Shown here in pieces: positions 24,277-30,643 of a DNA stretch of 30,643 nt. Position 1 is the first letter of the stretch, and every line of letters starts with the position of its first letter. The notes beneath the pieces are model-generated. The model had not been told where the DNA came from. It saw only the letters and a program-made list of their open reading frames with translations, and did no database searches. Source of the stretch: Pseudomonadota bacterium (GTDB taxonomy: Bacteria; Pseudomonadota; Gammaproteobacteria; Burkholderiales; Thiobacillaceae); NCBI GenBank assembly GCA_021836225.1, contig JAKBJA010000072.1:1-30643 (forward strand), given 5' to 3'. A program made the translations under genes and the position numbers.

Positions 24277-25048
24277 GCTGGGGCGTGCTGGCCTGGACCG
24301 GAATTTCCTCGACGATGTCCGGCAGACCGGACAGGATCATCAGTTCGACCCTGCGGTTGCGCGCACGCCCCTCCGCTGTGTCGTTGGAGGCAACCGGCTT
24401 GCTGGCCTCGCGCCCGATCGCGAGCAGACGCTCGGATGCGAGGCCACTGTCGGCCAGCAGGCGGACCACGCTGGTCGCCCGCACCGCCGACAATTCCCAG
24501 TTGGAGGCGAACACCGAATTGCGGATCGGCACGTTGTCGGTGTGGCCGGTGATTTCCAGCATGAACGGCTCGCTCTTCAGGGTATCCGCGACGGCGCGCA
24601 GCACGGTCAGCGACTGCGGCTCCAGTTCGGCGCGCCCCGGTTCGAACAGCACATTGGCATTGATCTCGATGCTGATCCCGCGCCGGCTCTGCGTCAGCCG
24701 CACCTGGCCCTCTTTCACCAGCGGCGCCATTACGTCGAGCAGGTTGCTCGCCACCTCGGTCATGTGCGCCTGCTCCTCGATCGCCTGCTGCTGCTTCAGG
24801 GTGCGCTGCCGGACGTCCGGAGGCAGCGCCTGCGGCGTCAGTTGCGGCACCGGCACCTCGCTCGTCGTGGTCTTGCCGAAGGCGTCGCCGAGCGCGCCGG
24901 CGAGGATGCGAAACTTGTTTTCATTGACCGCCGAGATGGCGTACATCACCACGAAGAACGCGAACAGCAGCGTGATGAAGTCGGCGTAGGAAATCAGCCA
25001 GCGCTCATGGTTGTCGTGGTCGTAGGCGATGCGGCGGCGGCGACGCAT
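24272..25048 (-). CDS. motD: Flagellar motor stator protein MotD (MotB-like)
   Basis: The product has 258 residues. The start at 25048 forms a TGATG overlap with the motC stop, and the protein begins with a basic stretch. One membrane helix lies at about 18-40, with the proton-carrying aspartate at Asp23 in SYADFITLLFAFFVV. A linker follows, then an OmpA-type peptidoglycan-binding domain (about 120-240) with ITGHTDNVPI and NWELSAVRA. MotC and MotD form a stator alternative to MotA and MotB in Pseudomonas and many betaproteobacteria. The frame continues open upstream inside motC, but that extension is not expected to be used. Confidence 0.92.
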   Translation of the reverse strand: MRRRRRIAYDHDNHERWLISYADFITLLFAFFVVMYAISAVNENKFRILAGALGDAFGKTTTSEVPVPQLTPQALPPDVRQRTLKQQQAIEEQAHMTEVASNLLDVMAPLVKEGQVRLTQSRRGISIEINANVLFEPGRAELEPQSLTVLRAVADTLKSEPFMLEITGHTDNVPIRNSVFASNWELSAVRATSVVRLLADSGLASERLLAIGREASKPVASNDTAEGRARNRRVELMILSGLPDIVEEIPVQASTPQP

Positions 25049-25785
25049 CAGAGGTAACCCTTGAGGCGGGCCTCGATGATGCGCGGATTGTCGCCCTGGG
25101 CGATGCCGATCAGGCCGTCGCAGATGATTTCGCGCTCGGCCACCCGGCGTGCGATGGTGAACTTGATCTTGTTGGCGATCGGCAGGAACACCAGGTTGGC
25201 CAGCCCCACGCCGTAGATGGTGGCGACGAAGGCGACCGCGATGCCGGCGCCCAGCTTGCCGGGATCCGCCAGGTTTTCCATGACGTGGATCAGTCCGATC
25301 ACCGCGCCCAGGATGCCGAGCGTGGGGGCATAGCCGCCGGCCGCCTCCCACACGCGCCCGGCCTGGCGTTCAGCGGTCTCGAAGCTGACGATCTGCACGT
25401 CGAGGGTGTCGCGCAGCTTGCTTGCGTCGGCACCGTCGATCAGCAGTTGCAGGCCGGTTTTCTGGAACGAATCCAGGGTGAAGTTGAGGTGTTTTTCCAG
25501 CGCCAGCATCCCTTCCTGGCGCGCGGTATGCGACCACTGCACGACGCGCCCGATCAATGCGCCGGCCTCCGACTCGGGCGGACGGAATACCCATTTCGCC
25601 ATGCGCATCCCCTTGAGGAATACCGGCAGTGGATGATGCAGCAGCACCGCAGCCAGGGTGCCGAGCACCACGATGACGAATGCGGCCGGCTGCAGGAACA
25701 GGCCGATCTGCCCGCCCTCCATCGCCTGGCCGCCGAGGATGGCGACCCCGGCCAGCCCGAGTCCGATCAGGCTGCCACGATCCAT
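25048..25785 (-). CDS. motC: Flagellar motor stator protein MotC (MotA-like)
   Basis: The product has 245 residues with four membrane segments (about 5-22, 32-50, 148-170 and 180-205). The large cytoplasmic loop carries charged residues including RQEGMLALE, the region that contacts FliG. The segment GGYAPTLGILGAVIGLIHVM (in part: APTLGILGAVIGL) is the family signature of the proton channel helix. AAGGAGG before the ATG lies within the end of fliA, and the two genes overlap by 19 bases. It acts with MotD, encoded next. Confidence 0.93.
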   Translation of the reverse strand: MDRGSLIGLGLAGVAILGGQAMEGGQIGLFLQPAAFVIVVLGTLAAVLLHHPLPVFLKGMRMAKWVFRPPESEAGALIGRVVQWSHTARQEGMLALEKHLNFTLDSFQKTGLQLLIDGADASKLRDTLDVQIVSFETAERQAGRVWEAAGGYAPTLGILGAVIGLIHVMENLADPGKLGAGIAVAFVATIYGVGLANLVFLPIANKIKFTIARRVAEREIICDGLIGIAQGDNPRIIEARLKGYL

Positions 25786-26498
25786 GCGTCCTCCTTCAGT
25801 TTGCTGCGCAGACGCGCGATGGCCTGGCCGTGCAGCTGGCAGATGCGCGATTCACTGACGCCGAATACTTCGCTGATCTCGCGCAGGTTGAGTTCCTGTT
25901 CGTAATACAGCGACATCAGCAGCTGTTCGCGCTCGGGCAGGTTTTCGATGCCGGCGATGATGCAGGCGCGCAGGTTGGCATCAAGCAGCTGCGGCAAGGG
26001 CATGCTGGCCTCGTCCGCCGACTGCTTGTCGAGGAAGGAATCGTCCTCGTCGGAGTCGCCGAAGTCCTCGAAATACAGCAACTGGTGGCCGCGCGCGTCC
26101 CCCAGCATGTCCTGGTATTCGGCCAGCGGAATCTTCATCGACGCGGCGATCTCGGTTTCGCTCGGCTGGCGGCCCAGTTTATGCTGCAGCGCGCCGATGG
26201 CCTGTTCGATCTTGCGCATCGACTGGCGGGCGCTGCGCGGCATCCAGTCCGACTGGCGCAGCTCGTCGATCATCGAGCCACGGATGCGCTGGATGGCATA
26301 GGCCTCGAACTGCGCACTCTGCGCCTCGTCGTAGCGGCTGACGGCGTCGAGCAGTCCGATCATCCCGGCCTGCACCAGGTCATCTTCCTCCACGCTGGGC
26401 GGCAGCCGGCCCATCATGTGATGCGCCAGCCGCTTGACCATCGGCATGTATTGCGTCAGCAGGTCGCTTTTTTCGCTTTTGCCGCTTGCGGTGTACAT
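25767..26498 (-). CDS. fliA: Flagellar sigma factor FliA (sigma-28)
   Basis: The product has 243 residues. Region 2 is seen at about 20-90 (LAHHMMGRLPPSVEEDDLVQAG, in part DDLVQAGMIGLLDA) with the -10-binding part QFEAYAIQRIRGSMIDELR. Region 3 is at about 95-160, and region 4 at about 185-235 ends in the helix-turn-helix LREISEVFGVSESRICQLH. FliA directs transcription of late flagellar and chemotaxis genes and is held back by FlgM until the hook is complete. It is in the usual place between flhG and the stator genes. The ATG at 26498 lies six bases beyond the flhG stop, and an AGGAGAGGG stretch inside the end of flhG serves as ribosome site. Confidence 0.95.
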   Translation of the reverse strand: MYTASGKSEKSDLLTQYMPMVKRLAHHMMGRLPPSVEEDDLVQAGMIGLLDAVSRYDEAQSAQFEAYAIQRIRGSMIDELRQSDWMPRSARQSMRKIEQAIGALQHKLGRQPSETEIAASMKIPLAEYQDMLGDARGHQLLYFEDFGDSDEDDSFLDKQSADEASMPLPQLLDANLRACIIAGIENLPEREQLLMSLYYEQELNLREISEVFGVSESRICQLHGQAIARLRSKLKEDAWIVAA

Positions 26499-26504
26499 GG
26501 GCCT

Positions 26505-27404
26505 TTACCCTCTCCTGTAGGCTTCTACCAGGCGCCCACCCTGGATCACGCGCTGCATGAATCCGCCGACGCTGCCCAGGCTGGGCGGCTGCGGCCAGCG
26601 CAGCAGGCCATCGGCGAGCTTGCGGAACTGCGAGGTGGACTGGGCCACCGGAAACGCATCCACCACCGAGGTATGCAGATGCCCGGCGCGGGCGAGGCGT
26701 TCGTCGAGCGGGATATAGCCCAGGTAATCGACCGACACGCCCAGGTAGCGCTCGGCCGTGTCGGCGAAATTGTGCGCTACGGCCTGCGCCTGATCCGGCG
26801 ATTCCATGCGGTTGAGCAGCAGGCGGAACTGGCGCTTGCCGAAATTCTGCGCCAGCCGTTTCACCAGGGTGTAGGCCTGCGTGATCGCGGTGCTGCCGGG
26901 CGGCAGCACCACCATGATCTCGGAGGCGGCAAGACCCAGCGGCAAGGCATCGGGATCGGTGGCGTCTTCCATGTCCACCAGCACCACGTCGACGCCGCAC
27001 TGCAGGCGGTTGAAGCTCTGCGCCAGCCATTCCTGGTCGCGTTCCGACAGCCGCCCCAGGCGGTTGAAGCCGCCGCCGATCGGCAGCACCTGTACGTTGT
27101 CGGGGCCGTTGAGGATCAGCGCATCCAGGGTACAGCGTCCCTGCAGTGCATCCGCCACGTCGAAGCGCGGCGTCAGGCCCAGCGCGGCGCAGGCGCCCTG
27201 CCCATGCTGGTCCTGGTCGATGATGAGCACATCACGCCCGGAACGCGCCAGGGCGACGGCCAGATTGGCGGTCGCGGCCGTCTTGCCCGCGCCCTGCTGT
27301 CCCGACATCACGGTAATGACCTGAAACCCGGTCTGCCCCAGCAGGCGGCGCAGCCCGGCGGCCTGATCGCTGACGAATTTATCCAAGGGCCACCGCGCTT
27401 TCAC
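26505..27404 (-). CDS. flhG: Flagellar number regulator FlhG/FleN (MinD-like ATPase)
   Basis: The product has 299 residues from the GTG at 27404, which overlaps flhF by 26 bases; a TTG at 27386 is a possible later start. The N-terminal motif DQAAGLRRLL (DQAxxLR), which stimulates the FlhF GTPase, is at about 13-22. The deviant Walker A is SGQQGAGKTAATANLA (about 34-49). The next conserved block, usually DADLGLAN, reads IDQDQHGQG here, and the later ATPase block reads VDMEDATDPDALPL, so the nucleotide site is divergent. FlhG limits flagellum number and placement together with FlhF, and contacts C-ring proteins. Position between flhF and fliA supports the call. Confidence 0.88.
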   Translation of the reverse strand: MKARWPLDKFVSDQAAGLRRLLGQTGFQVITVMSGQQGAGKTAATANLAVALARSGRDVLIIDQDQHGQGACAALGLTPRFDVADALQGRCTLDALILNGPDNVQVLPIGGGFNRLGRLSERDQEWLAQSFNRLQCGVDVVLVDMEDATDPDALPLGLAASEIMVVLPPGSTAITQAYTLVKRLAQNFGKRQFRLLLNRMESPDQAQAVAHNFADTAERYLGVSVDYLGYIPLDERLARAGHLHTSVVDAFPVAQSTSQFRKLADGLLRWPQPPSLGSVGGFMQRVIQGGRLVEAYRRG

Positions 27405-28644
27405 GATAGGTTGCCTGCAGCCCGCTCATGGCGAAGGCCAGCTCGCTCTCGTCCAGCTGCCACGGCGAGGACAGGGTGCGGGTCTTGAAGGCCCGGTGAA
27501 TCAGGTACTGGCGGTTGGCCAGATGCAGGTCTTCGGGCACGCGCTGGCCGGTCGCCAGATAGTGCACGTTCAGCTCGTGGCGGATCGCGCAATCGAGCGC
27601 CGGGCCGAGGCTCGCCGCCTCGTCGACCTTCGACAGGATGCAGCCGTCCAGACCGCGCGTCTGATAGGCCTGCACCACTTCGTTCAGCGTGTCGCCGTGG
27701 CTGGTGGCGTTCAGCAGCAATAATCGCTTGATCTGCTTGCCGGCCTGGCACAGCATCTCGACCTGTTCGGCAACGGCCTGGTCGCGCTGGCTCATGCCGA
27801 CGGTGTCGATCAGCACCGTGTGCTTGTTGCGCAGCTCGGACAGCGCCAGCCGCAGGTCGGCGGCGTCGCGCACCGCGTGCACGGTCACGCCGAGGATCTT
27901 GCCGTAGATGCGCAACTGCTCGTGGCCGCCGATCCGGTAGCTGTCGGTGGTCAGCAGCGCCAGCTTGTCGGCGCCATGGCGCACCACGAAGCGCGCGGCC
28001 AGCTTGGCGGTGGTGGTCGTCTTGCCGGCGCCGGTCGGGCCCATCAGGGCAAACACGCCGCCGTTGTCGAGCATGTCGGTTTCGTTCTGCATCACGTTGA
28101 GGCGCTTCATCAGGGTATTGCGCATCCAGGCCTGCGCCTGTTCGGCGTCGCCTTTGGGCAGGGTGTCCAGCAGCTCGCGCGCCAGCGTGGCGGAGAAGCC
28201 GGCCGACAGCATGTCACGCATCACCCCGGCACCGGCTGGGTCGCGCCCCGGCAGGTCGCGCCAGGCCAGGTCGGCGAGCTGGCTCTCCAGCCGCGTCTGC
28301 AGGGTCTTGATCTCGCCCTTGATTTCACCCACCACGCTTTTCGCCAGCTGGGCGCTGTCCTCGCTCGGCACGGCGACGCGCTCGATCAGGCGGCGCTTGA
28401 TGGTGACCTCGGGCTGCGGCTCGGGCTCGCTGGTCGGCACGACCGCGCGGAAGACTGGAGCCGGCGCAGGCTCATCCACCACCGGCGGCGCCATCGAGGC
28501 GATATCCTCGGCCGCCAGGGCCAGCACCTCGACCCCGCCGTCGACCGCGCGATTCGACAGGATGACCGCATCGGGTCCGAGCACATCGCGCAACTGGCGC
28601 ATGGCTTCACGGGATGTTTTGGCGACGATTCGTTTCACGTTCAT
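27379..28644 (-). CDS. flhF: Flagellar GTPase FlhF
   Basis: The product has 421 residues. The N-terminal B domain opens with MNVKRIVAKTSREAMRQLR (about 1-45). A Pro-rich linker (50-85) and N domain (about 120-190) follow. The G domain has P-loop MGPTGAGKTTTTAKLAARF (about 201-219), DSYRIGG (234-240) and IDTVGMSQRDQ, as in SRP-type GTPases. FlhF recruits the first flagellar components to the chosen site, often a pole. Its ATG at 28644 overlaps the flhA stop by four bases (ATGA), so translation is coupled. Confidence 0.95.
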   Translation of the reverse strand: MNVKRIVAKTSREAMRQLRDVLGPDAVILSNRAVDGGVEVLALAAEDIASMAPPVVDEPAPAPVFRAVVPTSEPEPQPEVTIKRRLIERVAVPSEDSAQLAKSVVGEIKGEIKTLQTRLESQLADLAWRDLPGRDPAGAGVMRDMLSAGFSATLARELLDTLPKGDAEQAQAWMRNTLMKRLNVMQNETDMLDNGGVFALMGPTGAGKTTTTAKLAARFVVRHGADKLALLTTDSYRIGGHEQLRIYGKILGVTVHAVRDAADLRLALSELRNKHTVLIDTVGMSQRDQAVAEQVEMLCQAGKQIKRLLLLNATSHGDTLNEVVQAYQTRGLDGCILSKVDEAASLGPALDCAIRHELNVHYLATGQRVPEDLHLANRQYLIHRAFKTRTLSSPWQLDESELAFAMSGLQATYRESAVALG

Positions 28645-30643
28645 GCTGCTCCTCCTACCAGGGAAGTCACTTTGATCTGTTTGCCTTCGGGCACTTCAGC
28701 GTGCGAAAGCACCTTGAGTTGCGGCACCGTGCGCCGCAGGAAACGTGCAAGTAGCGGACGCAGCACGGCCGGCGTCAGCAATACGGGGGGATGACCCAGC
28801 GCTTCCTGGCGCTGCGTCGAGGTCTGGGTGCGCTCCAGCAGGGTGTCGGCCAGGCCCGGCTCCATGCCGGCGGCGTCGTGGCCCGACTGCAGGGTCTGCA
28901 GCAGCAGGCGCTCGAGACCCTGGTCCAGCGCGATCACCGGCAGTTCGCTGGCCGAGCCGTAGATCTGCTGCACGATCGAGCGGCCGAGCGCCACCCGCAC
29001 CAGCGCAGTGAGCTCGTGTGGATCCTGGATGCGCGCGACGTTCTCCAGCAGGGTGTCGATGATGGAGCGCATGTCGCGGATCGCCACGCCTTCGGTGAGC
29101 AGGTTCTGCAGCACCTTCTGCAGGGTCGACAGCGGCAGCATCTTCGGCACCAGGTCTTCCACCAGCTTGGGTGCGCTCTTGCCCAGGTGGTCGAGCAGCG
29201 CCTGCGCTTCCTGGCGGCCCAGCAGTTCGGCGGCGTGCTGCGTCACCAGATGGTTCAGGTGGGTAGCAACCACGGTACCGGGATCGACCACGGTATAGCC
29301 CAAGGCCTGCGCCTGTTCGCGCAGGGCGGATTCGATCCACACTGCCGGCAGGCCGAATGCGGGATCGCGGGTGGCGACGCCCGGCAATGCGGTGACGACG
29401 TTGCCCGGATCGATGGCGAGGAACTGGCCGGTGCGCACTTCGCCGCTGCCGATTTCCACCCCCTTCAAAGTGATGCGATAGCTGTTGGGATTGATTTCGA
29501 GGTTGTCGCGGATGTGCACGGCGGGCGGCAGGAAACCGATCTCGCGGGCGAATTTCTTGCGGATGCCCTTGATCCGGCGCACCAGTTCGCCATCGGCGGC
29601 ATTGTCCACCAGCGGGATCAGACGGTAGCCGACTTCCAGACCCAGGGTGTCGATGGGCGCGACGTCTTCCCAGCTGGCTTCCTGGGATTCGACCGTGGCG
29701 ACGGGCGCCGCCTGCACCTCCGGAACAGCCTCGGCCGCCTGCTGCCGCTTGCCGTTCTTCCTGGCCAGCCACACCATGCCGCCGGCCAGCAGCAGGAAGG
29801 CAAAGTTCGGCATCCCCGGGATCATGCCCATCATGCCGAGGATCGCGGCGGTGATGTAGAGCGCCTGCGTCTTGTTGAAGACGTTGGACATCATCTGACC
29901 GGCAATGTCCTCTTCGGTGCTGACACGGCTGACGATGATGCCGGCGGCGATCGAGATCACCAGGGCCGGAATCTGTGCCACCAGGCCGTCGCCGATCGCC
30001 AGCAGGGTATAGTTGCGCGCGGCGTCGGCCAGCGTCAGGTCATGCTGCATCAGGCCGACCAGCAGGCCGCCGATGATGTTGATCAGGAGGATCAGGATGC
30101 CGGCGATGGCGTCGCCGCGCACGAACTTCGAGGCGCCATCCATCGAACCGTAAAAATCGGCTTCCTGGGCGATCTCGGCACGCCGCCGGCGTGCCTCGTT
30201 TTCGTCGATCAGCCCGGCATTGAGATCGGCGTCGATCGCCATCTGCTTGCCCGGCATCGCATCGAGGGTGAAACGCGCGCTGACCTCGGCGATGCGGCCG
30301 GCGCCCTTGGTGATGACGATGAAGTTGATCACCACCAGGATGACGAACACGATGATGCCGACCGTGTAATCGCCGCCGACCAGGAAATGGCCGAAGGCCT
30401 CGATCACCTTGCCGGCGGCGTCCGGGCCGGTGTGGCCTTCCAGCAGCACCACGCGAGTCGACGCCACGTTGAGAGACAGCCGCAGCAGCGTGGACAGCAG
30501 CAGCACCGTCGGGAAGGCGGCGAAATCGAGCGCCTTCTTGGTCGACAGGCTCACCAGCAGCACCATGATGGAGAGCGCGATGTTGAAGGTGAACAGCATG
30601 TCCAGCGCGAACGGCGGCAGCGGCAGCACCAGCATCGCCAGGA
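28641..30643 (-). CDS. flhA: Flagellar export gate protein FlhA (partial, N-terminus outside window)
   Basis: About 667 residues are visible and the frame is open at the right edge; the first 20-30 residues of a roughly 690-residue family are missing. The first part has about eight membrane helices. The FHIPEP-family loop ARFTLDAMPGKQMAIDADLNAG (in part: LDAMPGKQMAIDADLNAG) leads to RGDAIAG. The cytoplasmic C-domain (last 350 residues) carries the nonamer ring and chaperone-docking region. FlhA is the central gate of the flagellar type III export apparatus in the inner membrane. It precedes flhF and flhG in the operon. Confidence 0.96.
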   Translation of the reverse strand, partial: LAMLVLPLPPFALDMLFTFNIALSIMVLLVSLSTKKALDFAAFPTVLLLSTLLRLSLNVASTRVVLLEGHTGPDAAGKVIEAFGHFLVGGDYTVGIIVFVILVVINFIVITKGAGRIAEVSARFTLDAMPGKQMAIDADLNAGLIDENEARRRRAEIAQEADFYGSMDGASKFVRGDAIAGILILLINIIGGLLVGLMQHDLTLADAARNYTLLAIGDGLVAQIPALVISIAAGIIVSRVSTEEDIAGQMMSNVFNKTQALYITAAILGMMGMIPGMPNFAFLLLAGGMVWLARKNGKRQQAAEAVPEVQAAPVATVESQEASWEDVAPIDTLGLEVGYRLIPLVDNAADGELVRRIKGIRKKFAREIGFLPPAVHIRDNLEINPNSYRITLKGVEIGSGEVRTGQFLAIDPGNVVTALPGVATRDPAFGLPAVWIESALREQAQALGYTVVDPGTVVATHLNHLVTQHAAELLGRQEAQALLDHLGKSAPKLVEDLVPKMLPLSTLQKVLQNLLTEGVAIRDMRSIIDTLLENVARIQDPHELTALVRVALGRSIVQQIYGSASELPVIALDQGLERLLLQTLQSGHDAAGMEPGLADTLLERTQTSTQRQEALGHPPVLLTPAVLRPLLARFLRRTVPQLKVLSHAEVPEGKQIKVTSLVGGAA

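Overview
The window looks like a chromosomal segment of a GC-rich, flagellated betaproteobacterium, probably a sulfur- or hydrogen-metabolising one of the Thiobacillus / Hydrogenophilales / Sulfuricella kind. This assignment is inferred from gene content: a sulfhydrogenase-type iron-sulfur subunit, the scpA-scpB-rluB block, a PEP-CTERM protein, and the flhA-flhF-flhG-fliA-motC-motD order. No rRNA, tRNA, insertion sequence or CRISPR array was seen.

Layout. (1) 1-3047: the 5' part of a hydrogenase/sulfur-reductase beta-type 4Fe-4S protein runs off the left edge. Divergent from it are a small MscS-like membrane protein and two tandem single-domain cyclic-nucleotide-binding (CNB) proteins. (2) 3147-5525, minus strand: the housekeeping operon scpA-scpB-rluB. 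(3) 5702-16608: an accessory island. It holds an exported TPR-CHAT (caspase-like) protein; a two-partner-secretion pair, with a filamentous-haemagglutinin-type exoprotein and its ShlB/FhaC-type transporter; a PEP-CTERM secreted protein; a CHASE2-class III nucleotide cyclase; and an exported DUF928 protein. (4) 16711-21760: a CNB protein with an unrecognised C-terminal domain, then an NTT-like (ATP/ADP-translocase-type) membrane protein with a large HEAT-like region, translationally coupled to another CNB protein, then a secreted protein with a fibronectin-III-like end. (5) 21830-24211: a Lon protease with a good match to a heat-shock (sigma-32) promoter. (6) 24272-30643, minus strand: the late flagellar cluster motD, motC, fliA, flhG, flhF and flhA (flhA truncated at the right edge).

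How the parts may work together. In the island, nearly every product has an export signal or extracytoplasmic domain. The TPS pair places an adhesin-like beta-helix protein on the surface. The CHAT protein and DUF928 protein are predicted periplasmic. The CHASE2 cyclase would sense something outside the membrane and make a cyclic nucleotide inside. The cyclase has an acidic residue (Asp493) where adenylate cyclases carry their adenine-selecting lysine, so its product is uncertain and could be cGMP. Four stand-alone CNB proteins, none with a DNA-binding domain, lie within about 12 kb on either side; three keep the canonical Gly-Glu/Arg ligand residues and one has lost them. A local cyclic-nucleotide circuit acting on membrane and transport proteins, with a secreted surface module attached, is the most interesting reading of this window, but it is inference.

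Starts were chosen from Shine-Dalgarno spacing and signal-peptide or domain logic. Promoters and terminators were judged by eye and are given modest confidence.
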